From: Geitlerinema sp. BBD 1991-9
GTDB taxonomy: Bacteria; Cyanobacteriota; Cyanobacteriia; Cyanobacteriales; Geitlerinemataceae
Length of the DNA: 32,380 nucleotides
NCBI GenBank assembly: GCA_001657325.1
Contig: LWRO01000051.1
Coordinates: 1-32,380, forward strand
Direction of reading: 5' to 3'
The notes beneath the pieces were generated by a model. That model saw only the letters and a list, made by a program, of their open reading frames with translations, had not been told where the DNA came from and did no database searches. Positions within the stretch are counted from its first letter, which is position 1; every line of letters starts with the position of its first letter. The position numbers were made by a program, and so were the translations under genes. Of this stretch, positions 1-8,261 are shown in pieces.

Positions 1-48
1 GCCATCTAAGTCGGCTCGTGGAACTGAGAACTGTAGAACTACAGGAAT

Positions 49-81
49 CCCCCACTAGAACGCGAAGCGTTTAGTGGCGGG
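49..81. repeat. Imperfect palindrome (hairpin) upstream of small ORF
   Basis: The left arm CCCCCACTAGAACGC and the right arm GCGTTTAGTGGCGGG pair with two single-base bulges around a GAA loop. Palindromes built on this CTAGAACGC/GCGTTCTAG theme are, as I recall, common dispersed repeats in cyanobacteria. The right arm contains the purine-rich stretch that would act as ribosome binding site for the small ORF starting at 85, so the hairpin could also mask translation; that last point is inference. Confidence 0.55.
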
Positions 82-84
82 AGT

Positions 85-174
85 ATGTCAAAGTACTGGT
101 TGATTGTTATCGCGCTCGTCTTCATCGTTCTCGGTCTCGTTCTCGCGTTCCTGCTTCCCTTCTTCGTTCGATAG
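85..174 (+). CDS. Putative 29-aa single-pass membrane miniprotein
   Basis: ATG at 85 opens a 29-codon frame ending in TAG at 172-174. The peptide begins MSKYWLIVIALVF and ends in LPFFVR: a short charged start, about 20 continuous hydrophobic residues and a terminal arginine, which is the layout of a single transmembrane helix. A purine-rich GGCGGGAG lies directly upstream, inside a hairpin. It resembles in size the small photosynthetic or NDH subunits, but I cannot match it to PetL, PetM, PetN, PsbM, PsbX, PsaM or Psb30. It lies 73 bp upstream of the pentapeptide gene on the same strand. It could be a chance frame; no homology was tested. Confidence 0.4.
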   Translation: MSKYWLIVIALVFIVLGLVLAFLLPFFVR

Positions 175-247
175 TTTGGGGTCGGGCAGCTTTTGGGAAC
201 GAGTTTCCAGCCTTATTCAACGATAGATCATTAGGAGTCGGCATCGA

Positions 248-1258
248 ATGGCGAACGCAGAACATCTCTGGATTCTCGAACGAGGGGTAGATGTTTGGAA
301 TCGCTGGCGGGAAGAGAACGATCGAATCGTTCCCAACCTGCACGATGCCGATTTACGTGGGTTTCGACTGGCTGGCGTTAACTTTCGCCGCGCGTGTTTG
401 AGCGAAGCATCGCTGAGTTTAGCCGATTTGCGCGATGCGGATTTACGAGAAGCCGATTTGTACGAAGCCGATTTATTTGAAACTCGTTTGCACGGTGCAA
501 AACTCGATCGAGCGTATTTATTTCGCAGTAATTGTTATCGCGCCGAACTGCTCGATACCTCACTCCATTGTGCCATGCTCGGGCGTGCCGATTTAACGAG
601 AGCGAGTTTGCGGGGCGCTAATTTAACCCAAGCGAGTTTGGGAGAGGCCAATCTCACGAAAACAGACTTGACGAATGCGAATTTGTCTGAAGCCTTTCTC
701 AAAGCCGCTCGTGTTTGCGGCACCGTTTTCGATAACGCCGTTTTGACTGGAGCGTGTGTCGAAGATTGGGAGACCGATCGTCTCACTCGCCTCGAGGAAG
801 CGATTTGCGAATTCGTCTTTTTTGAATACGACGTTCGATCGCACCTGTTTCGTCGGCGCTACCCTCGCCAACCCGGACAAACCCTGGCAGCGGGAGCATT
901 TGCAACGTTATTTAAAGATAAGCCGCAACAGTTAGAACTGTCGTTTTCCGACGGGATTTCATGGAAAGCGGTGTTAGGTGCGTTCGAGACGTTGGATCGA
1001 TCTCATCCCGAGAACGCTTTACAATTGTGTTCGATCGAACAACTAGAACTCGGAAAAATCGTCTTGTCGTTATCCGTTTCGGCAACATCGGACATTTTAG
1101 AGATCGAGCGCTCGTTTCGTCAAGAATACGATCGAGTGCGTAAAGCCAGCGCATCGACCAACAACGCACGAGCGCGAACCCAGCTCGTCACCACGCCACA
1201 CAATGGTTCGATCGACGATCTGTTAGCGATCGTACGGGTGTTAGCGACCACAGAATAA
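248..1258 (+). CDS. Pentapeptide-repeat protein
   Basis: A 336-aa soluble protein without signal peptide. Residues about 33-170 are pentapeptide repeats of the A(D/N)Lxx type (for example ADLRDADLREADLYEADLF and ANLTQASLGEANLTKTDL), which by family knowledge fold into a right-handed square beta-helix. Residues about 175-336 form a non-repeat C-terminal region rich in charged residues that I do not recognise. The ATG at 248 is preceded by AGGAG at 233-237 with 10-base spacing, which supports this start. The next gene follows on the same strand. Cyanobacteria carry many such proteins and most have no known role; some elsewhere mimic DNA and protect gyrase, but nothing here points to that. Confidence 0.9.
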   Translation: MANAEHLWILERGVDVWNRWREENDRIVPNLHDADLRGFRLAGVNFRRACLSEASLSLADLRDADLREADLYEADLFETRLHGAKLDRAYLFRSNCYRAELLDTSLHCAMLGRADLTRASLRGANLTQASLGEANLTKTDLTNANLSEAFLKAARVCGTVFDNAVLTGACVEDWETDRLTRLEEAICEFVFFEYDVRSHLFRRRYPRQPGQTLAAGAFATLFKDKPQQLELSFSDGISWKAVLGAFETLDRSHPENALQLCSIEQLELGKIVLSLSVSATSDILEIERSFRQEYDRVRKASASTNNARARTQLVTTPHNGSIDDLLAIVRVLATTE

Positions 1259-1462
1259 GTCTTGCCGAGACGGTTTTTAAAACTCGAAAATACTTTATTT
1301 TTTGCAAAAAGCGGCGATATTTTATCTCTATCTAGCTTAACGATCTCTGAAAGTCGTTGCAACGATCTGAAAGCTTGCTATAACGGGTCAAAGTATCAAA
1401 TTCTCGAAAAAATCACGCCTCAAGTTCGAGTGACTCTAAAAGCAAAATTCAGGAGATCTGCC

Positions 1463-3958
1463 GTGAAAATTGCTTGTTTTGGTCGAAAACAACGCTTGAA
1501 TCAGTTTTTGAGATTGATTTTTGCGAATCTCAATTTTCTCTGGATTGGAGTTCTGGGTGAAGCATCTGTTAACGGACAAATTGTTCCAGATGGAACGCTA
1601 CCCGAATCCTCTCAGGTGTCGATCGAGGACAACCGGTACACCCTCAACGGCGGCACTCGAGTCGGGAACAATCTTTTCCATTCCCTCCAAGAGTTTTCCC
1701 TGCCGACGGGTAGCGAGGCATTTTTTAACAACCCTACGACTGTCGATCGCATTCTTACGCGAGTGACCGGAGATCGCATTTCCCAGATTGACGGATCGAT
1801 TCGAGCCAACGGCACCGCTGACCTGTTTCTCATCAACCCCAACGGTATCGTCTTCGGAGAAAACGCTCGTCTCGACATAGGTGGGTCTTTTTTAGCCAGT
1901 ACCGCTGACCGTCTCGTGTTTGAAAATGGAGACAGTTTTAGTAGCGTCGATCCGGCCGCAACCCCTTTGTTAACGGTGAGCGTCCCGATGGGTTTGCAAT
2001 TTGGGGACGAACCGGGAACTATCGACGTTCGCGGAACGGGGCATCGTTTTCAGGTTCCCGATATTACGTTCTCTGCACTCGATCGAGGAAACGTCGAAGG
2101 GGGATTGCTGCAAGTCGCCTCCGGGCAAACGTTGGCGTTGGTGGGGGGCGACGTGACGCTAGATGGAGGCGTTCTGATGGCGCCAGAAGGACGCATCGAA
2201 ATCGGGGCCGTGGGTTCGGGACGAGTCACCCTGTCCGTCGAAAACCCTGAGTGGGCGATCGATTACGGAAAGGTCACGAATTTTCGAGACCTGCACTTCG
2301 CTCGCAATGCGGCGATCGACGCCAGTGGTTTCGGCACGAGTTCGATCGAAATAATCGGTCGGCAAATCGAACTCACCGACGGTTCGATCGTCCTCCTGCA
2401 AAATTTCGGCTTGCAACCGGGCGGACGGATTCGGATACGAGCATCAGAGTCCTTATCAGCCAGCGGTCGCGGCCGAATTTTGAGCCAGATCCTCTCCGAA
2501 GCCATTGCCAGCGGACGGGGCGCCCATATCGAGATCGAAACCCAACAATTGCAACTCGAACGGGGAGGGCGCGTTTTTAGCACCTCCTCCAGCAAGGCAA
2601 CTGGGGGCGATATCGCGATTCGAGCCTCGGAATCCGTGCGCTTGCTCGATTTTGCCACCCCGAGCAACGTCGGAAGTGCCATTTTCGCGTTCGGTTTTGC
2701 CTCCGGTCGATCGGGGCGCGTGTCAATTTTCACGCAGCGGTTGACGGCCACAAACGGATCGTCCGTGTCGTCTACCACGTTTGGCAGCGGGCCGGGGGGA
2801 GACGTGCTTATCAACGCGACCGAGTCGATCGAGGCCTTCGGCATCAGTCCCCGTCTCTTCCAAGCGAGTACCCTGTCGTCAGCGTCTTTTGGCAGCGGTG
2901 TGGGCGGTAGGATTACCCTCAACACCGGGCGGCTCGTGTTGCGAGATGGCGGACGAGTCAGTGCCGCCACGCTGAACGCCGGGAATGCCGGACAGATAAC
3001 GATTAACGCCTCCGAATCGGTGGAAGTCAGCGGTACCGTGCCAGGTTCGCTGAACCCCGCTCAGATTATTTCCTCAGCCGATATTCTCGATCTGGCGCTA
3101 CGGGAAACAATTGGCTTACCAGCGATGCCCTCGGGCGATGCCGGTAACGTAACGATTTCGACCCCGCTGTTGAGGGTGACGGACGGGGCTGAAGTGTCGG
3201 TGAAAAACGACGGTTCCGGGATAGCCGGGACGTTACAGGTTAACGCCGGATCGATCGTCCTCGATCGAAACAGTAGTTTGAGCGCTTCTACACAGTCTGG
3301 AGAAGGGGGCGACATTACCTTAGCGATCGACGGTTCGCTGCAACTTCAAAATGCCAGTCAAATCGCGGCCGAAGCGGGTCAAAGCGGCGACGGCGGGAAT
3401 TTAACGATCTCGGCCGGATCGATCGTGGTTTTACAAGGCAGCGACATCAATGCAAACGCCTTTATCGGTCGGGGTGGCAATATCGAAATCGAAGTTCGGG
3501 GTTTGTTCGTTTCTCCCGACAGCCGCATCATTGCCAATTCTCAACTGGGAATTGACGGTGTCGTTTCAATTGCAGAACGTCAAGAAGCAACCCATGTAGA
3601 ATTATTTGCCACAACGTCAGAATTGACCGATCCGACAACCCAAATTATCTCAGCTTGTGTAGCCAGCGACGGAAATACATTCGTCGTGACCGGTAACGGT
3701 GGTTTACCGACCGATCCGACCGATCGCCTATCTACTCCCGCGATTTGGACGGATATGCGTTTGGGGGAACTGCCCACAGAGACAGTCGCGCGAGATCCCA
3801 ACACCCGCCTCGAATCGCTCCAGCGTTTGCCTACCCCGATCGAAGCTAGCGGCTGGGCGGTCAATGCCGACGGTACGGTCGAACTCGTCGCGATCGAGCG
3901 CAACGCGATCTCACTGGGTTTGCCTAAACTTTGCGTACCCGTTCGAGATCGGCTGTGA
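1463..3958 (+). CDS. Filamentous-hemagglutinin N-terminal domain protein (TpsA-like secreted surface protein)
   Basis: The GTG at 1463 has AGGAG at 1451-1455; the frame stays open back to a TTG at 1262, but that extension is not protein-like for the family. From the GTG the product is 831 aa. Residues 1-39 look like a signal peptide (basic start, hydrophobic FLRLIFANLNFLWIGVLG, then VNGQ). The mature protein starts near QIVPDGTLP, followed by the two-partner-secretion domain with its NPNGI motif at 125-129 and FGENARLDIGGSFLAST. The middle (about 180-700) is glycine- and serine-rich repeated beta-helix sequence with recurring SGxGGxI(T/E)I units. The C-terminus has the GNGGLPTDPTD segment common in cyanobacterial members. 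It is expected to be exported by a TpsB/Omp85 pore, but no such gene is in the window. Role probably adhesion or cell surface. Confidence 0.9.
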   Translation: MKIACFGRKQRLNQFLRLIFANLNFLWIGVLGEASVNGQIVPDGTLPESSQVSIEDNRYTLNGGTRVGNNLFHSLQEFSLPTGSEAFFNNPTTVDRILTRVTGDRISQIDGSIRANGTADLFLINPNGIVFGENARLDIGGSFLASTADRLVFENGDSFSSVDPAATPLLTVSVPMGLQFGDEPGTIDVRGTGHRFQVPDITFSALDRGNVEGGLLQVASGQTLALVGGDVTLDGGVLMAPEGRIEIGAVGSGRVTLSVENPEWAIDYGKVTNFRDLHFARNAAIDASGFGTSSIEIIGRQIELTDGSIVLLQNFGLQPGGRIRIRASESLSASGRGRILSQILSEAIASGRGAHIEIETQQLQLERGGRVFSTSSSKATGGDIAIRASESVRLLDFATPSNVGSAIFAFGFASGRSGRVSIFTQRLTATNGSSVSSTTFGSGPGGDVLINATESIEAFGISPRLFQASTLSSASFGSGVGGRITLNTGRLVLRDGGRVSAATLNAGNAGQITINASESVEVSGTVPGSLNPAQIISSADILDLALRETIGLPAMPSGDAGNVTISTPLLRVTDGAEVSVKNDGSGIAGTLQVNAGSIVLDRNSSLSASTQSGEGGDITLAIDGSLQLQNASQIAAEAGQSGDGGNLTISAGSIVVLQGSDINANAFIGRGGNIEIEVRGLFVSPDSRIIANSQLGIDGVVSIAERQEATHVELFATTSELTDPTTQIISACVASDGNTFVVTGNGGLPTDPTDRLSTPAIWTDMRLGELPTETVARDPNTRLESLQRLPTPIEASGWAVNADGTVELVAIERNAISLGLPKLCVPVRDRL

Positions 3959-4038
3959 GAACGTGAGACGATAGAACGAGGTCGGTCTTTTGTCGCGCGT
4001 CACGCTCGAGTGCAAAGCCTCTTCAAAGGAAAATCGAA

Positions 4039-4824
4039 TTGACGAACTCATTCATCCAACTCGATCTCATCGACTTAGCTCTGGCTGCGGGTATGGTTGC
4101 CATCGCCATCGGTTTGTCTGCATGGCAGAAATTGGGTTTGGAATGGCAATTATCTCTCGCTGCCGCCCGCACGATCGTCCAATTACTCGTCGTCGGTTCG
4201 GTGTTGCAAGTGGTGTTTACCTGGAAACACCCCCTCGCCTTAGTGGGATTGCTCGCCGTCATGCTCTCGATCGCTTCAGTTGTCGCCCGCAACCGCATTC
4301 ACACTAAAATTCCCAGTTTGTTCGTCCTCGTCTGGGGCGCGATCGGTGCGAGCGCAGCGTTGACTCTGGTGTATATCAACACCCTGGTCTTGCGTCAACC
4401 TGAAACCTGGACGAACCCTCAATATCTAATTCCGTTAGGTGGAATGATGATGGGAAATGCCATGAATGCGTCGGCCATTGCAGGAGAACGGTTTGTCAGC
4501 AACCTTCAAAACCACCAGTTGGAAATCGAAACGCACTTGTGTTTGGGGGCAACGTCCAAGCAAGCGCTTGCGTCGTATCGCAAAGATGCCATTCGCGCTG
4601 GGATGATTAGCATCGTCAACGCGATGATGGTGGTGGGGTTGGTGACGCTACCGGGAACGATTACGGGACAACTACTCAGCGGAGTCGATCCCCTCGACGC
4701 AGCGGCTTATCAGATTTTGATTATGCTGGCGCTGGCGTTGACGAATCTCGTCGCCATCCTCGTTTTAGTCGAGGGACTGGGACGGCGCTTTTTCAACGCG
4801 GCGGTACAACTTCAACGGTTTTAA
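4039..4824 (+). CDS. FetB/UPF0014-type ABC transporter permease
   Basis: A 261-aa polytopic membrane protein with about seven hydrophobic segments. The conserved family stretches are near residues 36-60 (WQLSLAAARTIVQLLVVGSVL) and 132-150 (PLGGMMMGNAMNASAIAGER), followed by the soluble loop LGATSKQAL. Family members (E. coli FetB/YbbM) are permeases implicated in iron homeostasis or export, working with an ATPase (FetA). No FetA gene is adjacent, and the ABC ATPase at the right end of the window is of a different type. The start is TTG at 4039 with AAAGGA at 4025-4030; there is no better internal ATG before the first helix. Gene spacing suggests its own transcription unit or read-through into gpmA, 55 bp downstream. 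The substrate is unproven. Confidence 0.85.
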   Translation: MTNSFIQLDLIDLALAAGMVAIAIGLSAWQKLGLEWQLSLAAARTIVQLLVVGSVLQVVFTWKHPLALVGLLAVMLSIASVVARNRIHTKIPSLFVLVWGAIGASAALTLVYINTLVLRQPETWTNPQYLIPLGGMMMGNAMNASAIAGERFVSNLQNHQLEIETHLCLGATSKQALASYRKDAIRAGMISIVNAMMVVGLVTLPGTITGQLLSGVDPLDAAAYQILIMLALALTNLVAILVLVEGLGRRFFNAAVQLQRF

Positions 4825-4879
4825 CCGTTCTTTAACTGAGTTCGCTACGATCCGATCGAACCTTCACTGGAGATCGATC

Positions 4880-5575
4880 GTGGCCAAACTGATCCTCATC
4901 CGTCACGGACAGAGTACCTGGAACGCGGCGAATAAATTCACAGGTTGGGTTGACGTTCCCCTGAGTCGGTTGGGTCGGGAAGAGGCCCGCCAAGCCGCTG
5001 AAAAAATTCGCGGCTATCCCATCGATATCTGTTTTACCAGTGAATTGATTCGCGCCATTGAAACGGCGGTAATTTGCTTGACGGAATACGAGGAAGTCAG
5101 CCAAGGCAAAAGTCCCGTCCTCAAACACGCCGCTGACGATCCGCATTGGCACGGGTGGGATAAGTACGAAGGGGACGAAACGATCGAACTGCCAGTTTTC
5201 ACCTCAATGGCGTTAGACGAACGGTATTACGGTGACTTGCAGGGCTTGAACAAGGCGAAAACGGCCGAAAAATATGGAAAAGATCGGGTGCAGGAATGGC
5301 GGCGATCGTTTTCTGTTCGTCCCCCTGGCGGTGAAAGTTTGGAAGATACAGTGGCGCGAACGTTGCCCTTTTTCAAAAGTCGGATTCTCACCCACCTCAA
5401 ACACGGCGATAACGTTCTCGTCGCCGCTCATGGGAATTCCCTTCGATCGATTATCATGCACCTCGATCGACTCAGTCCCGAGAACGTACCGGGATTAGAA
5501 CTCGCCACGGGCGTTCCCGTCGTTTACGATGTCGATGCGGACGGGAACGTTTCCAATAAAATCGTTTTGCACTAG
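4880..5575 (+). CDS. gpmA: 2,3-bisphosphoglycerate-dependent phosphoglycerate mutase
   Basis: A 231-aa cytoplasmic enzyme interconverting 3- and 2-phosphoglycerate in glycolysis. The catalytic phosphohistidine motif RHGQSTWN is at residues 8-15 (H9), followed by FTGWVDVPLS, which is typical of the cofactor-dependent mutases. The acid/base region reads ALDERYYGDLQGLNK, and the second histidine lies in AAHGNSLR near the C-terminus. Length matches the family. The GTG start at 4880 is supported by GGAG at 4869-4872 and directly yields MAKLILIRHG. egtC begins 31 bp after its stop on the same strand, so the genes could be co-transcribed, although no functional link is obvious. Cofactor-independent mutase is the usual alternative enzyme; whether this genome also has it cannot be seen here. 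Confidence 0.93.
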   Translation: MAKLILIRHGQSTWNAANKFTGWVDVPLSRLGREEARQAAEKIRGYPIDICFTSELIRAIETAVICLTEYEEVSQGKSPVLKHAADDPHWHGWDKYEGDETIELPVFTSMALDERYYGDLQGLNKAKTAEKYGKDRVQEWRRSFSVRPPGGESLEDTVARTLPFFKSRILTHLKHGDNVLVAAHGNSLRSIIMHLDRLSPENVPGLELATGVPVVYDVDADGNVSNKIVLH

Positions 5576-5606
5576 AATCGGAGGGACGTATTCGCTCGAT
5601 CGTTCC

Positions 5607-6398
5607 ATGTGCCGTCTGCTAGGCTATCTCGGAGATTCTATACAACTCGATCGAGTCCTGTGCGACCCCGAACATTCTCTCGTCGTGCAGAGTTACCAAC
5701 CCCGAGAAATGACCTCGGGGTTACTCAACGCTGACGGTTACGGCATTGGCTGGTACGAACGCGCCAAGCAATCACAACCCTTTACCTATAAAAACCTGCT
5801 CCCGATCTGGAGCGATATCAACCTCGATTCCCTCAGTCGCTACATCACTTCAGCTTGCATTCTCGCCTACATCCGCAGTGCGACCTCTGGACAAGCTGTC
5901 GATCTCAGCAACTGCCAGCCTTTTGTTTTCCAAAATCTCTCTTACATCCACAACGGCTTTATCGACAACTTCCGTCAAACCCTCTATCGACCCATCCGAG
6001 AACGCCTCAGTGACGATCTCTATCACAATATTCAAGGCACGACGGACTCCGAACACATCTTTGCACTGTTGTTGCAGATCGCGCAAACTCACCCCAACTG
6101 GACGCTACATCAAGCGCTCAAAGCTGCCTTACTCGAACTCCAAAACCTGGCAGATACCCACAACACCAAACTTTCCGCTAACTTAATTCTCAGCGACGGT
6201 CAAACCCTCATTGCCAGTCGCTTCGCTGCCAATACCAAAGCCCCTTCACTCTATTGGTTAAATGGCGATGCGGCGTTTCCCGAAGCGGTGTTAATCGCCT
6301 CTGAACCCCTGTTTCCGGCAAACTGGCAACCTTTCCCCGATGGAAGTATTGTGTGTGTAGGAGAAAATCGTGAGTTTGACTGGTACGTCCTCGATTAG
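5607..6398 (+). CDS. egtC: Ergothioneine biosynthesis glutamine amidotransferase EgtC
   Basis: A 263-aa class II (Ntn-type) glutamine amidotransferase-like hydrolase. The true start is ATG 5607, because it places the nucleophilic cysteine at position 2 (MCRLLGYLG); the frame is open 26 codons further upstream but that would bury the catalytic Cys. Other family marks are NADGYGIGWY (about 41-50), AYIRSATSG and NCQPFVF, and YIHNGFIDNF (oxyanion region). In the known pathway EgtC removes the gamma-glutamyl group from the gamma-glutamylcysteinyl-hercynine sulfoxide made by EgtB. Its 3' end overlaps egtB, which strongly supports this assignment over a generic amidotransferase. No signal peptide; cytoplasmic. 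Confidence 0.88.
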   Translation: MCRLLGYLGDSIQLDRVLCDPEHSLVVQSYQPREMTSGLLNADGYGIGWYERAKQSQPFTYKNLLPIWSDINLDSLSRYITSACILAYIRSATSGQAVDLSNCQPFVFQNLSYIHNGFIDNFRQTLYRPIRERLSDDLYHNIQGTTDSEHIFALLLQIAQTHPNWTLHQALKAALLELQNLADTHNTKLSANLILSDGQTLIASRFAANTKAPSLYWLNGDAAFPEAVLIASEPLFPANWQPFPDGSIVCVGENREFDWYVLD

Positions 6399-7614
6399 AG
6401 AAACCCTTCGTGAAGCCTTGATACAATGCCGTCAAGCGACGCTCAAGCAGTTTGACGGCATCGACAACGAGGCGTTTTGCAATCAGTCCCACCCCGAATT
6501 CAGTCCGGCAGGGTGGCATCTGGGACATATTGGGTTTACAGAAGAACTTTGGTTGTTGCGTCATTTGGCGGGTGCGTCGCCGAACCGACCGATCGCTCGA
6601 TCGAGACAGTTTTCACGCCTCTATGCTGCCGATGGTTTGCCAAAAGCCGAACGGGTGAACCTGCCGAGTTTGACGGAAACTTGCCGTTATTTACAAGAGA
6701 TTCGCGAGGACGTGTTGGCATATCTCGAGGTTGCCCCTCTTGAGGAACAGCAACGGCTGTGGTGGTTTATCGTTCAGCACGAAAGTCAACATAGCGAAAC
6801 GATTGCGCTGGTGTTGCAACAACAAAACCTCGCCAATCTGCCGTTTTCGCAGCCGGGAACGGTTTCGAGTCTCGAATGTGACAGCGTCACCGTTCCGGCT
6901 GGGGAGTTTGAGATGGGGAACGATGGAGTTGAGGCAATGGATAACGAACGTCTGCCCCATCGCGTGTTTGTCGAGGAATTTCAGATCGATCGATATCTGG
7001 TAACGTGCAGTCAATACCGACGGTTTATCGCAGCAGGCGGCTACGAAAATCCGCAATATTGGTCGAAGGCTGGATGGCGGTGGGTTTGCGAAAACGATAT
7101 TTCGCAACCACTGTATTGGACGGATAACGAAGCGTTTGGTAATTATCCCGTGTGTGGAGTGAGTGCCTACGAAGCAAACGCCTACGCGAAGTTTGTCGGA
7201 AAGCGACTTCCAACTGAAGCGGAATGGGAAAAAGCAGCCCGTTGGAATCCGCAAACAGGACTCAGTCAAGCGTATCCTTGGGGGGGCGAGTTTCCCGATG
7301 CATCTCGTTGCAACCACCACCAGTTCAACCGAGGAACGACTTCGGTTAACGCTTATCCCGAGGGAGTTTCTCCGGTGGGATGTTGGGATATGTTGGGTAA
7401 CGTTTGGGAGTGGACGACGACGACCTTCGACGGGTATGACGGTTTTGAATTCTTTCCCTACAAAGGTTATTCGCAAGTGTACTTTGACGGGGAACATTTC
7501 GTGTTGCGTGGTGGAAGTTGGGTGACGCGACCTTGGGCGTTACGGGGATCGTTTCGTAATTGGTATCATCCCCACGTTCGGCAGATTTTTGCAGGGTTTC
7601 GGTTGTGCGTTTGA
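6370..7614 (+). CDS. egtB: Ergothioneine biosynthesis iron-dependent sulfoxide synthase EgtB
   Basis: A 414-aa protein with two domains: an N-terminal DinB-like four-helix domain (about 10-165) and a C-terminal formylglycine-generating-enzyme-type (SUMF1/FGE) domain (about 175-414). Iron-ligand residues are visible as GWHLGH (H50) and the HxxxHxE motif H137/H141/E143 in QHESQHSE. The FGE part shows VPAGEFEMG, RLPTEAEWEKAAR, NVWEWT, LRGGSW and a terminal GFRLCV. EgtB joins hercynine to gamma-glutamylcysteine or cysteine with oxygen. It starts with GTG at 6370 and overlaps the last 29 bases of egtC, implying translational coupling. egtD, needed to make hercynine, is not in the window. Relatives such as OvoA or SenA share this fold; the egtC neighbour favours EgtB. 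Confidence 0.88.
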   Translation: MSLTGTSSIRETLREALIQCRQATLKQFDGIDNEAFCNQSHPEFSPAGWHLGHIGFTEELWLLRHLAGASPNRPIARSRQFSRLYAADGLPKAERVNLPSLTETCRYLQEIREDVLAYLEVAPLEEQQRLWWFIVQHESQHSETIALVLQQQNLANLPFSQPGTVSSLECDSVTVPAGEFEMGNDGVEAMDNERLPHRVFVEEFQIDRYLVTCSQYRRFIAAGGYENPQYWSKAGWRWVCENDISQPLYWTDNEAFGNYPVCGVSAYEANAYAKFVGKRLPTEAEWEKAARWNPQTGLSQAYPWGGEFPDASRCNHHQFNRGTTSVNAYPEGVSPVGCWDMLGNVWEWTTTTFDGYDGFEFFPYKGYSQVYFDGEHFVLRGGSWVTRPWALRGSFRNWYHPHVRQIFAGFRLCV

Positions 7615-8183
7615 ACGGCTAATGGCTGCAAGGGGAACCCACAATTGATTGGATTTACAGGAATTGGAAGGCTTCAATTGTCTTATAAATCTATTTTCTG
7701 TTCGATATTCAAGAATTGTAAAAATAAATCTTCGATCGATCTGTTCGTATAAATTTTATGCTGTACCCTCTTTTAAACAGTCGATCGACACTCTATCGTG
7801 CATCGTTCCGATCTAAAAGAGCGACACAATATAAATTTAGAACTAGATTTATTGAGGTTGATTTTCTATTACAGTGCAATAAAATGCTATGTAATAGAAA
7901 CTGAAATTTCAAAAAATACCTGCAAAGCATCAATAAAATATACAGCTATTGCAAAACTGATTTTTAGATGGACAATCGAGATAGTCTTGCATTGTATATT
8001 AAACTCACTTTAGACGAGCGACCCAGAAGTAAATCGGTTTATTTTTTAGGAATCTTTAGAATCTTCAACAATCCCTAAGCTACTCTGGAAAGAATCATAG
8101 AAAAAGTCAAAAAATCTTGAATAAATTAATTTTGTCACGCATCGATCGTACTTTTCGCACTGATTTGAACACACAAAAATAAC
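7615..8183. other. AT-rich intergenic region without convincing gene
   Basis: About 570 bases between egtB and the first cNMP-CPBP gene, clearly more AT-rich than the left flank. A 71-codon GTG-initiated frame at 7798-8013 exists on the plus strand, but it lacks a ribosome site and recognisable protein character. No tRNA, terminator hairpin or repeat could be made out. Confidence 0.5.
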
Positions 8184-8212
8184 TTGATCTATTTTAATTG
8201 ATGTGCTAAACA
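8184..8212 (+). promoter_or_regulatory. Putative sigma70-type promoter of first cNMP-CPBP gene
   Basis: TTGATC (8184-8189), a 17-base spacer and TAAACA (8207-8212), with an extended -10 TG one base ahead. The 28-base block 8182-8209 recurs before the second paralogue (9697-9724) with 22-23 identical positions, while the sequence farther upstream does not match. That conservation between duplicated genes is the main support. It would place a transcript start about 43 bases before the ATG. Confidence 0.45.
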
Positions 8213-8261
8213 TAAAAATACTCGATCCGTTTGATTTTTTAAATAAAAGGAAAAAGTAGCA

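Noticed and set aside
1262-1462. 67-codon N-terminal extension of the hemagglutinin protein from TTG
   Set aside because: It would place the signal peptide in the interior; the GTG at 1463 has a good SD and a proper signal sequence.
2263-2970. 235-codon minus-strand frame within the hemagglutinin gene
   Set aside because: It is fully antisense to a well-supported secreted protein; its composition (Pro/Arg/Ser-rich) is what the complement of a Gly-rich repeat gives.
6691-7497. 268-codon minus-strand frame across egtB
   Set aside because: Antisense shadow of a gene with clear motifs; no recognisable domain and no SD.
7798-8013. 71-codon GTG-initiated frame upstream of the cNMP-CPBP genes
   Set aside because: No ribosome site, low-complexity AT-driven composition, no domain; not enough to call a gene.
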